From positions 1-34,499 of IMG/VR virus record IMGVR_UViG_3300026124_000005: DNA of 34,499 nt. One strand, written 5' to 3'. This stretch comes from a virus. Shown piece by piece: positions 14,738 to 21,394 of this stretch. Within the stretch, counting starts at the first letter, position 1. Every line of letters starts with the position of its first letter. Both the position numbers and the translations under genes were made by a program. The notes beneath the pieces are model-generated. The model did not search any database, was not told where the DNA came from, and saw only the letters and a program-made list of their open reading frames with translations.

Positions 14738-14952
14738 TGGCGGGCGTCGTTGTTTCGCAAGGCGAAGACGCTACCGTTCAGAAGAACGGTGATTCGTGGG
14801 ATTATATGTCGGTTGGCGATGGCGTCGTTATTGTTCGAATTTTGGACGAAGATGATGAACCTATTGGTGTCGAATATCCACTTCACTCGGTGTCTCAGAT
14901 CGTTCAAGTGTCCGACGAAGACGCTGAAATGTTGGAACGAGAACTGTCGTAA
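14737..14952 (+). CDS. Hypothetical protein, 71 residues
   Basis: A small, likely all-beta acidic protein (AGVVVSQGEDATVQKNG; GVVIVRILDEDDEPIGV) with a helical C terminus. The start at 14737 is set by the Shine-Dalgarno at 14722-14728 and the TAATG overlap. No family recognised. Confidence 0.7.
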   Translation: MAGVVVSQGEDATVQKNGDSWDYMSVGDGVVIVRILDEDDEPIGVEYPLHSVSQIVQVSDEDAEMLERELS

Positions 14953-14954
14953 TT

Positions 14955-14997
14955 CGAAACACTTTTCTTGTTAGAGATCCTATATACTATATAGGAT
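14955..14997 (+). promoter_or_regulatory. Promoter of the 14996 operon with a 10-bp-arm palindrome
   Basis: BRE CGAAAC at 14955-14960 and a poor TATA box (CTTTTCTTG). A perfect palindrome has arms 14977-14986 and 14988-14997 around a single central C. The right arm ends inside the start codon at 14996. This is the longest dyad of all the promoters. Confidence 0.65.
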
Positions 14998-15418
14998 GGA
15001 CTATCGACAACTGAAACAATCCGTTGGAACCGAACCAACGCTGTTGTTTGGCTGTTCGCCACCAGACGAGACGATTGGCCCGATTAAACCAAAATCGATC
15101 CAGTACGGCGTGCAGCACACGCCCGTTGGATACCGATTGGGTACGAAAATGGAGGCCGCGTTGTTCCTTAACTTCGACACGTATCGGACTGATCTGCCAC
15201 CGTGGGAAAAGGTCAGAGAAATCGTGTTAGCCAACAAGACTGATGGGCAAAAGTACTGTGCGACACTTACGGATATCGGTGATTGTTCGATGGCGACGAC
15301 GGGCGATCTTAAAACCGTTTCCGTTGTTGCGGGCACGATAGTTGGTGGACTTGAACAATTGTCGATTATTGACCGCTCGAACGTTGGTCGTGGCTTCCAA
15401 GGTGATACGTATGAGTGA
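14996..15418 (+). CDS. Hypothetical protein, 140 residues
   Basis: First gene of a four-gene operon that ends with an Hjc-like resolvase and a zinc-ribbon protein. It has a globular, beta-rich look (TLLFGCSPPDETIGP; VGYRLGTKMEAALFLNF) and a glycine-rich strand near the end (VSVVAGTIVGGLEQL). No family recognised. Its end overlaps the next gene by 8 bases and carries GGTGAT (15401-15406) for it. Confidence 0.75.
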   Translation: MDYRQLKQSVGTEPTLLFGCSPPDETIGPIKPKSIQYGVQHTPVGYRLGTKMEAALFLNFDTYRTDLPPWEKVREIVLANKTDGQKYCATLTDIGDCSMATTGDLKTVSVVAGTIVGGLEQLSIIDRSNVGRGFQGDTYE

Positions 15419-15740
15419 TGTGTATCGACGCCGAGAAGACGCCGATTATGTAATTAAGAAACTGTCAGAAGGTAACACAAACTGGATATTCGAAGACAAA
15501 CGTGTTGGACATAAATTTGTGTTTACACACGTCCAACCACACGGCTTCAAAGAGTCCGTGTTTCTTCGAAAACTATCACCATACGAACGACAAAACGATC
15601 AAAACCTATCGACGGGTAACAGAGTCGCCATTTTAAACAAAGAAGAACTACCGACGTGGGTAATTGCGGAGTTTGAGTCGATTCACGAAGATGGCGATCT
15701 GACGCCACAGACCGATCCACGTTCGATAGGTGATTGTTAA
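15411..15740 (+). CDS. Hypothetical protein, 109 residues
   Basis: Coupled to the gene before it; the ATG at 15411 is five bases after GGTGAT. Basic and aromatic N-terminal half (YRRREDADYVIKKL; VGHKFVFTHVQPHGF) and a less ordered end. It might bind nucleic acid, judging by charge alone. Its TAA overlaps the ATG of the resolvase gene. Confidence 0.7.
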   Translation: MSDVYRRREDADYVIKKLSEGNTNWIFEDKRVGHKFVFTHVQPHGFKESVFLRKLSPYERQNDQNLSTGNRVAILNKEELPTWVIAEFESIHEDGDLTPQTDPRSIGDC

Positions 15741-16288
15741 TGGGGAAAGGCAAACGGTATGAATTAGCCATCAAAAACGCCATCAACGAAGACACACGGC
15801 GCTGTGTGAAGGCGCATAGACCAGACTTTTCTGGATCGAGTACGGGTGAAGTAGCCGATGTAATGGTGGTTTGGGAGAGTGAAATAGAACGAAACGTTGC
15901 GTATTTGGAACTAAAGAAACGTGACGCCTCGAAGCGCGGTAACAGAGCTACGGTAATGAGTGGCTCATCCGATGGCGATAGTGGCCTCGATGAACTACAG
16001 TCGTTGCTTGCCCAAACGCCATCGTGGACGAGCAGATACGTCGTGTTCAAGTTCCCGAACACCGAACCACTGATCTACGAGGCTCGCAATTTCGAACAGT
16101 ACTTGACTGATGGCGACTACGATGACGATATCGAGTACTTTGGCGCTCGATTAACGCCCTCGAACAACGTATCGATACGCAAACCCCTACTGTCGGAGGC
16201 GAAATCCGCATCCGCAGCAGACGCCGACCACATCGAAATCTGTAAAGCAGTTGGGATCGAAGACTACTACCACACAACCAATGAGTGA
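15740..16288 (+). CDS. Hjc-like Holliday junction resolvase
   Basis: A 182-residue protein whose first 80 residues match the archaeal resolvase pattern: KGKRYELAIKNAI with E8, a basic turn with a Ser (RPDFSGSS, S31), VADVMVV with D40, and LELKKR with E57 and K59. This is the PD-(D/E)XK core that cuts four-way junctions. The C-terminal 100 residues are an extra, acidic part beyond the usual 120-150 residue length. It would resolve recombination or replication intermediates before packaging. ATG 15740 is preferred over a TTG at 15734 because of the TAATG overlap and GGTGAT (15729-15734). Confidence 0.75.
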   Translation: MGKGKRYELAIKNAINEDTRRCVKAHRPDFSGSSTGEVADVMVVWESEIERNVAYLELKKRDASKRGNRATVMSGSSDGDSGLDELQSLLAQTPSWTSRYVVFKFPNTEPLIYEARNFEQYLTDGDYDDDIEYFGARLTPSNNVSIRKPLLSEAKSASAADADHIEICKAVGIEDYYHTTNE

Positions 16289-16643
16289 CCAGTGTCCAGA
16301 GTGCGGATACCGAGATGGATTGGAAGTCAAAAAGAAAGTCGAAGAAAACGAGGTAATCGGAGGCGGCAAATACTGTCCAGACTGCCAAACGGAATTTGAT
16401 GAAGATACAGTTGTCCAGTGGGATAATCTTGAGTTTCCGATCTGGATCTCAATAGAGTCATACAACGACGACTGGCAGATGTACAGAGATTTTCTGTATG
16501 AGTCGAATCTCTACGACGGCGACTATAACGGGATTCCAAACGCGAGGCAAATGAAATACTGTGTTTTTTCAGTTTACTTCAAAGTCAACGAAGATGGGTC
16601 AATAGATGGCCCATACGACGAGAAGTACGGCGAGTTGATATAG
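16281..16643 (+). CDS. Zinc-ribbon protein, 120 residues
   Basis: Begins MSDQCPECGYRDGLEVKKK, with CPEC (C5, C8) and CPDC (about C34, C37) making a zinc ribbon. A mixed globular domain of about 75 residues follows (EFPIWISIESYNDDW; YCVFSVYFKVNEDG). Last gene of the plus-strand region, overlapping the resolvase gene by 8 bases, so it may be a partner of that enzyme. No specific family recognised. Confidence 0.7.
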   Translation: MSDQCPECGYRDGLEVKKKVEENEVIGGGKYCPDCQTEFDEDTVVQWDNLEFPIWISIESYNDDWQMYRDFLYESNLYDGDYNGIPNARQMKYCVFSVYFKVNEDGSIDGPYDEKYGELI

Positions 16644-16649
16644 CCGCTG

Positions 16650-16727
16650 AGACGACGCTGACGCTATTCATTTTTGTTGCGAGAGGGAATCATCGGATAC
16701 ACAAAACAACCGTCGTGAGCGTCGTCT
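16650..16727. terminator. Inverted repeat at the convergent junction, possible two-way terminator
   Basis: AGACGACGCT (16650-16659) and AGCGTCGTCT (16718-16727) are perfect 10-bp arms, 58 bases apart, lying exactly between the last plus-strand and last minus-strand genes. The loop holds a T5 run on the plus strand and a T-rich stretch on the minus strand, as needed to end transcripts from both sides. Confidence 0.4.
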
Positions 16728-16736
16728 GAAACGCCT

Positions 16737-16997
16737 TCAATAGGAACTGACGAATCCGCCGACCATCCGAATACGGTTTTCACCGTACCAGCCACTATAT
16801 TCGGATCGGCGGTGTTCCCACCACTGTTCCCACTCGGTTCTCTGCCCCCGAGACTGCGGTACACCACGAACGTGTCCACATTCAATACACACCTTATCGT
16901 AATCGTATTCGACGTAGGTGTCTTCGCCGTCACAAATCGGACACGTCATTAGTTCCTCGTCATCGTACTCAACCGATGGTGCTGTCTCAAGTTTCAT
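16737..16997 (-). CDS. TFB-like zinc-ribbon protein (mini-TFB)
   Basis: An 86-residue protein. C19-P-I-C22 and C37-I-E-C40 with 14 residues between, and GHVRGV after the second knuckle, match the N-terminal ribbon of transcription factor B/TFIIB. The following PQSRGQRTEWEQWW resembles the reader segment, where TFB has a conserved basic part then EW. The two cyclin folds that bind TATA-bound TBP are missing. Such a protein could bind RNA polymerase at the dock and block or redirect initiation. A generic ribbon of other function is possible. The ATG at 16997 overlaps the nuclease gene upstream by 11 bases, so it is the last gene of that operon. Confidence 0.55.
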   Translation of the reverse strand: MKLETAPSVEYDDEELMTCPICDGEDTYVEYDYDKVCIECGHVRGVPQSRGQRTEWEQWWEHRRSEYSGWYGENRIRMVGGFVSSY

Positions 16998-17958
16998 ATT
17001 CGAAGTCCTCCACAAGTGCCTCGAATTGCTCGTATAGTTCGGTGTAGGAATCCGACCAGTACTTCGTTTCGTGAACATCGCGTTTACCGACTGCTTTATC
17101 TGACGTGTGTGCAACAGCACAGCCCGTTCGTGGATGTGTTCGATGCACTTCGAGTCTATCGACCGCGATATTCATCTCCCGTTCGATTGCTTTTGCGTAG
17201 GCAGCCCCTTGGACTTGATGTTTCTCGTAGCAGCCTGATGAGCTTTTGAGATCCGCCACGACCGTATAGCCATCGGGGTCTTCGTACACCAGATCGACTT
17301 GACCCGCATAGCCGACCTCGGTATCGAATAAATACTGTTCTGCGGTGATAACAGTGTCGGAGTTTACACCGAGGTCTGCCCACAGGTCGAGTTGGGCGTG
17401 TTTAAAGAACGAGACATCGGCTTCGACGCGTTCGATAAGGCCTTTGGTGTAGAAATCGTGTGGTCGATGTGGTGGATACGCGTCGTAAAACTCGCCCCAC
17501 GAATCGACTGTGCCGCCGTATTTTTTCGTATCACCCTTCAACACCGAATACAACACGTCTCTCGGCGTTGCATCGTGTATTTCGGTATGATTTGACCCAT
17601 CGACCTCAACGCCATCAAAAACGTACGTGTCGTCGTCCTCTATTACGTCGATATTGTTGAGTACAGCCAACGAAGATGCTTCGTCATCAGTCCACTCGAT
17701 ATCCGCCAACTCCGATAGGGCATACCAATGAGATAGGGTACCAAGATTACGGGAGTACCAGAACAGATATTCGTGGTATGAGTTATCGTCCGTTCCATCG
17801 TTACGGTCTTGCCAATTGTAGAGGCCACTCTTGTCGTCTTCGAGTGTTTTCAAAACCGTTGTAACTGATGGCAATTTATGACCGTTATAATTGTACAATC
17901 GAACGTTGATCTCGTTTGGACCAACGCCGTCTATCACGTCTCGACTAATACCATCCAT
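16987..17958 (-). CDS. PD-(D/E)XK exonuclease, Cas4/RecB-nuclease-like
   Basis: A 323-residue protein. N-terminal LPSVTTVLKTL (29-39) is typical of phage and RecB-type nucleases. H77 (GTLSHWYAL), E207, D222 (GYAGQVDLV), D236-L-K238 (VVADLKSS) and the QGAAYAKAI motif (Q250, Y254) complete the RecB/Cas4 set. No four-cysteine iron-sulphur cluster is apparent, unlike true Cas4. It is likely a DNA exonuclease in recombination or end processing. First candidate motif before its ATG is CCCCTA (minus strand, 17975-17970) at the same 12-base distance as in the plus-strand early promoters. Confidence 0.85.
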   Translation of the reverse strand: MDGISRDVIDGVGPNEINVRLYNYNGHKLPSVTTVLKTLEDDKSGLYNWQDRNDGTDDNSYHEYLFWYSRNLGTLSHWYALSELADIEWTDDEASSLAVLNNIDVIEDDDTYVFDGVEVDGSNHTEIHDATPRDVLYSVLKGDTKKYGGTVDSWGEFYDAYPPHRPHDFYTKGLIERVEADVSFFKHAQLDLWADLGVNSDTVITAEQYLFDTEVGYAGQVDLVYEDPDGYTVVADLKSSSGCYEKHQVQGAAYAKAIEREMNIAVDRLEVHRTHPRTGCAVAHTSDKAVGKRDVHETKYWSDSYTELYEQFEALVEDFEYET

Positions 17959-17996
17959 ATAATAGTTGTTAGGGGACGGTACTACTTATGTGTTAC
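17959..17996 (-). promoter_or_regulatory. Possible early-type promoter of the exonuclease gene
   Basis: On the minus strand CCCCTA (17975-17970) and TATGG over the start codon (17959-17955) form the same 10-base-spaced dyad as in plus-strand promoters, with one mismatch. The TATA box is poor (ACATAAG), and it overlaps the end of the small membrane protein gene. Confidence 0.4.
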
Positions 17997-18156
17997 GATC
18001 CGTGTCGAGGTTGAATATCTTAGTTGCGATTTGGTGAACGCCGTTCTTTGCGTATCGTGCCCACAGATACGGCGATGTGAAAGCACAAAGCAGTGCAAAC
18101 CACAGCGGCACGTGTTGACTCAAGAAATCGAGGCTTGGTTCAAATCCGTATGTCAT
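17986..18156 (-). CDS. Small membrane protein, 56 residues
   Basis: The minus-strand ATG at 18156 overlaps the stop of the 169-residue gene (ATGA), and the frame runs to TAA at 17988-17986. Residues about 16-34 (VPLWFALLCAFTSPYLWARY) form one likely transmembrane helix, followed by a basic, helical tail (YAKNGVHQIATKIFNL). A single-span protein of this size could be a holin-like or regulatory membrane protein; sequence alone does not decide. Confidence 0.6.
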   Translation of the reverse strand: MTYGFEPSLDFLSQHVPLWFALLCAFTSPYLWARYAKNGVHQIATKIFNLDTDRNT

Positions 18157-18662
18157 TGTTCGTTGTATAGGATGTTGTTTCGCTCAAAGATGTCCCTAAT
18201 TCTATTTGTGGGATCTTCGAATTTGTAGTTCGGTTCGGTGAGATGATCCATTCCCTTCCGAACGGACGTTTCGGTGTGGCTATATACGTCTGTATAGCCG
18301 TCTTTGGTGTCGAATAACGTGACGTGCTGTTGCCATCGTGTGTGAACGGGGTCGAGTACGTAGGCACCGTTCGCCCACTGCTTACCACCACTGTGATGTT
18401 TTCGATAGGCTCGACACGATGCCAAATTACGTTGGAAGCCTTCAGCCGACAGCACTTGTTCTATCGTATCTGAATCTGCCTTGGCATCACATAGCAAATC
18501 TTTTGCAGTCTTTTCGACGGTGAAGCTATGCCAGCGTCCAAATAGGCTCTCAGCGGCTTCGTATGCAATTCGTCTGTCGTTTTCGACCCAATCATCGTCT
18601 GGACCAAGAAACCGCTCTACGAAGCGTACAGCGGTTCCAAATGATTCGATGATGCTATTCAT
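18153..18662 (-). CDS. Hypothetical protein, 169 residues
   Basis: First gene of the short minus-strand operon. It has a helical N terminus (IIESFGTAVRFVERFLG), several His and aromatic residues in the middle (RAYRKHHSGGKQW) and a beta-rich stretch (RWQQHVTLFDTKDGYTDVY). No family recognised. A TATA box TTTAAA lies 24 bp before the ATG. The operon also encodes a membrane protein, an exonuclease and the mini-TFB. Confidence 0.7.
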   Translation of the reverse strand: MNSIIESFGTAVRFVERFLGPDDDWVENDRRIAYEAAESLFGRWHSFTVEKTAKDLLCDAKADSDTIEQVLSAEGFQRNLASCRAYRKHHSGGKQWANGAYVLDPVHTRWQQHVTLFDTKDGYTDVYSHTETSVRKGMDHLTEPNYKFEDPTNRIRDIFERNNILYNEQ

Positions 18663-18691
18663 ATTATTGTATCAAGTACTTCAAATTTAAA
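18663..18691 (-). promoter_or_regulatory. Promoter of the short minus-strand operon
   Basis: Minus-strand TTTAAA (18691-18686) is 24 bp before the ATG at 18662. The spacing fits a leaderless transcript. No CCxTA dyad is seen. Confidence 0.55.
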
Positions 18692-18748
18692 CCGTCGAAG
18701 CGGCTACTGGCCATCACCCGTATTTATTTCATTGTAGGCCGAATGAAA

Positions 18749-18764
18749 GAGGTGTTAGAACCTC
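18749..18764 (-). terminator. Hairpin after the last virion gene
   Basis: GAGGT (18749-18753) and ACCTC (18760-18764) form a stem with a six-base loop right after the stop of the 18767 gene; TTTC follows on the minus strand. It is a probable end of the virion operon. Confidence 0.4.
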
Positions 18765-18766
18765 AC

Positions 18767-18970
18767 TCAGAGTAGATCGTTGTCCTCGGGGATCGGTCCC
18801 GTCTCAGCGGTAACTGTTTCCCCGTCATAGTGGTAATCTACTGAGACGTTATCTTCGGTCACATTAGGCCACTCACTATCAGGGATTTGTGCCCACTCGT
18901 CGCCTGATTTACTGCCGTTGTATATTGTCATAATACGCCCGCTACCGTCCGTTTTGATAGATTTTGTCAT
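18767..18970 (-). CDS. Small acidic protein after the tail fibre, 67 residues
   Basis: Coupled to the fibre gene by an ATGA overlap. It starts MTKSIKTDGSGRIMTIYNGS and is acidic toward the end (GPIPEDNDLL). Small genes directly after a fibre gene often encode a fibre chaperone or a fibre-tip partner; there is no motif to confirm this. Last gene of the virion operon. Confidence 0.65.
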   Translation of the reverse strand: MTKSIKTDGSGRIMTIYNGSKSGDEWAQIPDSEWPNVTEDNVSVDYHYDGETVTAETGPIPEDNDLL

Positions 18971-20670
18971 TGGTTCGTCTCCCTTTGTGTGCTGTAGTTG
19001 CCTGTGAGTGTGCTACCTGCCACCTGTGGTTGCTCGTTGGGTCCACGATATAGCGGTATCCATCCCACACTATCGGCCACGTACAAGCGAGCAAACCGCT
19101 CAACTGCATCGATTGCCCGCAACGTATTGTCGTGAGACCCGACATATACCACTCCATCTACGACCGTCGGTGAGGAGAACACGGTGTCTGAGAAGCCGCT
19201 AAACGACCAAATCTCTGTGCCGTCGGACGCGTCGATTGCCCGCAACGTATTGTCGTCAGACCCGACATATACTACTCCATCTACGACCGTCGGTGAGGAG
19301 AACACGCGGTCTGAGAAGTCGCTAAACGACCAAATCTCTGTGCCGTCGGACGCATCGATTGCCCGCAACGTATTGTCGTAAGACCCGACATATACCACTC
19401 CATCTACGACCGTCGGTGAGGAGAACACGGGGCCTGAGAAGCCGCTAAACGACCAAATCTCTGTGCCGTCGGACGCATCGATTGCCCGCAACGTATTGTC
19501 GAAAGACCCGACATATACCACTCCATCTACGACCGTCGGTGAGGACCGCACGAGGTCTGAGAAGCCGCTAAACGACCAAATCTCTGTGCCGTCGGACGCA
19601 TCGATTGCCCGCAACGTATTGTCGTCAGACCCGACATATACCACTCCATCTACGACCGTCGGTGAGGAGAACACGGGGCCTGAGAAGCCGCTAAACGACC
19701 AAATCTCTGTGCCGTCGGACGCATCGATTGCCCGCAACGTATTGTCGAGAGACCCGACATATACCACTCCATCTACGACCGTCGGTGAGGACCGCACGGG
19801 GCCTGAGAAGCCGCTAAACGACCAAATCTCTGTGCCGTCGGACGCATCGATTGCCCGCAACGTATTGTCGAGAGACCCGACATATACCACTCCATCTACG
19901 ACCGTCGGTGAGGACCGCACGAGGTCTGAGAAGTCGCTAAACGACCAAATCTCTGTGCCGTCGGACGCATCGATTGCCCGCAACGTATTGTCGTCAGACC
20001 CGACATATACCACTCCATCCACGACCGTCGGTGAGGACCGCACGAGGTCTGAGAAGCCGCTAAACGACCAAATCTCTGTGCCGTTAATATTTGTCCGTTT
20101 GGCTATCTTAATGCGCTCATCAACGGGTTCTGCATTATTGATAGCCGAGACGGTTGTGATCCGTGCATTGCCTGTACTGACCGTGGCAGCATCTATCGAA
20201 TTAGGTGATAAATCATCTTCTTGATGTGTTCGATTAGACAAATTGTTGTGGTCTATAGTCGTTTCGTCTAATCCAATAGTTTCTGACCCACCAAGCTCAA
20301 CATTTCCACCACCAGTTAATTTTTCATTTGTATTAATTGTAACAGAATCGTTTTCCAAACGACTTTGTGGAATATATGTGTTAGTTTCATCCCACACAAT
20401 TTCTCCATCTGCTGCAACTAAATTTCCTTGGAGACCACCACCATCAACTATTGATTGTGCTTGATCTGCATTATCAACAGTTCCATCTTCGTTACTATCG
20501 ATATCAGTAAGTGCGTCACGAGTATCGGTTTCTAACCGTTCGACGTTGTGCCACAACGCATCAAGGTGCTTTTCGTTAACTTGATCGCCGCCCGTATAGA
20601 AAAATCCATCGGGCGGAAATTCACCTTCTTCACCCCACGTCGGGAATCGGTTGTCGATAGTCCAAGCCAT
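18967..20670 (-). CDS. Tail fibre with an eight-bladed PQQ-like beta-propeller
   Basis: A 567-residue protein. Residues 1-50 are an attachment part. D56-D69 (DIDSNEDGTVDNAD) looks like a calcium-binding, dockerin-type loop. Residues 110-170 hold a fibre-type stretch (KLTGGGNVELGGSETIGLD; IDHNNLSNRTH). Residues 197-524 are eight tandem blades of exactly 41 residues (GTEIWSF, SSPTVVDGVVYVGS, DNTLRAIDASD), a PQQ/WD-like blade type. Eight blades close one ring, which is the usual number for PQQ propellers. The blades differ almost only in loop residues (positions 9, 12, 13, 15 and 30). The last 43 residues form a separate end. It most likely binds the host surface. The N-terminal third is visibly more AT-rich than the blade part. 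Confidence 0.85.
   Translation of the reverse strand: MAWTIDNRFPTWGEEGEFPPDGFFYTGGDQVNEKHLDALWHNVERLETDTRDALTDIDSNEDGTVDNADQAQSIVDGGGLQGNLVAADGEIVWDETNTYIPQSRLENDSVTINTNEKLTGGGNVELGGSETIGLDETTIDHNNLSNRTHQEDDLSPNSIDAATVSTGNARITTVSAINNAEPVDERIKIAKRTNINGTEIWSFSGFSDLVRSSPTVVDGVVYVGSDDNTLRAIDASDGTEIWSFSDFSDLVRSSPTVVDGVVYVGSLDNTLRAIDASDGTEIWSFSGFSGPVRSSPTVVDGVVYVGSLDNTLRAIDASDGTEIWSFSGFSGPVFSSPTVVDGVVYVGSDDNTLRAIDASDGTEIWSFSGFSDLVRSSPTVVDGVVYVGSFDNTLRAIDASDGTEIWSFSGFSGPVFSSPTVVDGVVYVGSYDNTLRAIDASDGTEIWSFSDFSDRVFSSPTVVDGVVYVGSDDNTLRAIDASDGTEIWSFSGFSDTVFSSPTVVDGVVYVGSHDNTLRAIDAVERFARLYVADSVGWIPLYRGPNEQPQVAGSTLTGNYSTQRETNQ
19099..20082 (-). repeat. Eight tandem 123-bp repeats inside the fibre gene
   Basis: The same 123-base unit occurs eight times without spacers; the marker AAACGACCAAATCTCTGTGC recurs at 19201, 19324, 19447, 19570, 19693, 19816, 19939 and 20062 (the last followed by a different sequence). 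Units differ by only a few bases, mostly amino-acid-changing ones. They encode the propeller blades and are prone to unequal recombination. Confidence 0.95.
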
Positions 20671-20683
20671 TTGTTTCTATATG

Positions 20684-20753
20684 AGTAGTAGTCGTGGTTT
20701 TCTCGCACGATCAAACCACTACAGAGTTGCGTTCACGAACGCAACGAAGTTTG
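20684..20753 (-). promoter_or_regulatory. Two-hairpin leader element before the tail fibre gene (copy 1)
   Basis: On the minus strand: hairpin GTTGCGTT-CGTG-AACGCAAC (plus coordinates about 20733-20752), then GTAGTGGTTT pairing with AAACCAC...CTAC, then GACTACTAC, ending about 14 bases before the fibre start codon. A near-identical copy lies at 29390-29455. It may control translation or transcript processing. Confidence 0.6.
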
Positions 20754-20770
20754 AGTTTCTTATGAGTTAA

Positions 20771-21394
20771 CTATTCTAAAATATCTTCTGACAACGTTCC
20801 ACCTTCGTCTATATCGTCAGCAGTAAGTCCTTTTGTTGGATCGTCTCCTTCGCCATCTTCTTTCAACTGTAATGTTCCGCCTTCGACAACTTCAACTCTG
20901 TGACCAGCAGGAACTCCTTTTTCTAACAGCGAAACAATTTCTTCGGCTGTAAATCCAACAGAATTATATACATCCCCGTCAGCACCAACAATTACTGTTG
21001 CTGGTTGGGATTCATATGGTGTGTTGAAGTTTAGATTAGCAACGTCTGTTTGGAGAACGCTCGTACAAAACTCAACATATTGGTCAAACGTTGCGCCCAT
21101 AGTTGAGGCACGAAACGTTGCTTTGATTCGAGCACGGTATTTTGCGTCGGACTCGTTGCTTTTCCGTTCGACGTTTACTAACTCACCAAACTGGTCTAAT
21201 TCAGCACCCGTTGCCGAGTTGATGTGCGTTTGCTCGTACAGTGACTCAATGTCGTCATCGACACTATTATATGAACTTAAGAGTGCTTTAAATAGTGTGT
21301 GTGTATTCGATCCGCCAGTAAACGCAAGTGCCGAGTCCCAATTCTGTTCGGCGTATCGGATATTTCGTTCGTCTGGAATGTCGTTGTGAACCAT
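20771..21394 (-). CDS. Baseplate/tail protein I-like
   Basis: A 207-residue protein directly after baseplate J, coupled by TAATG. The region SATGAELDQFGELVNVERKSNESDAKYRARI (60-90) is the typical start of the phage tail protein I / Mu gp48-type family, which links the J wedge to the fibre. The C-terminal third is a more variable acidic part that probably contacts the fibre. Located between J and the fibre gene, as expected. Confidence 0.75.
   Translation of the reverse strand: MVHNDIPDERNIRYAEQNWDSALAFTGGSNTHTLFKALLSSYNSVDDDIESLYEQTHINSATGAELDQFGELVNVERKSNESDAKYRARIKATFRASTMGATFDQYVEFCTSVLQTDVANLNFNTPYESQPATVIVGADGDVYNSVGFTAEEIVSLLEKGVPAGHRVEVVEGGTLQLKEDGEGDDPTKGLTADDIDEGGTLSEDILE

Noticed and set aside
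16664-16933. 89-residue minus-strand frame overlapping the mini-TFB gene
   Set aside because: It lies in another frame of the same strand, has no convincing start signal or known pattern, and the mini-TFB frame is coupled to the gene before it and has a clear zinc ribbon.
19099-20082. Regular repeats as a possible CRISPR array
   Set aside because: Units follow each other without spacers, are 123 bases long and are in frame with the fibre protein.
19463-20224. Long open frame on the plus strand opposite the fibre gene (253 codons)
   Set aside because: It is open only because the same 123-base unit is repeated; one stop-free unit gives a long stop-free frame. The product is low in sense, and the minus strand clearly encodes propeller blades.
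19099-20670. Diversity-generating retroelement acting on the fibre gene
   Set aside because: No reverse transcriptase, no template repeat and no bias toward changes at A positions; changes fit repeat recombination and selection instead.
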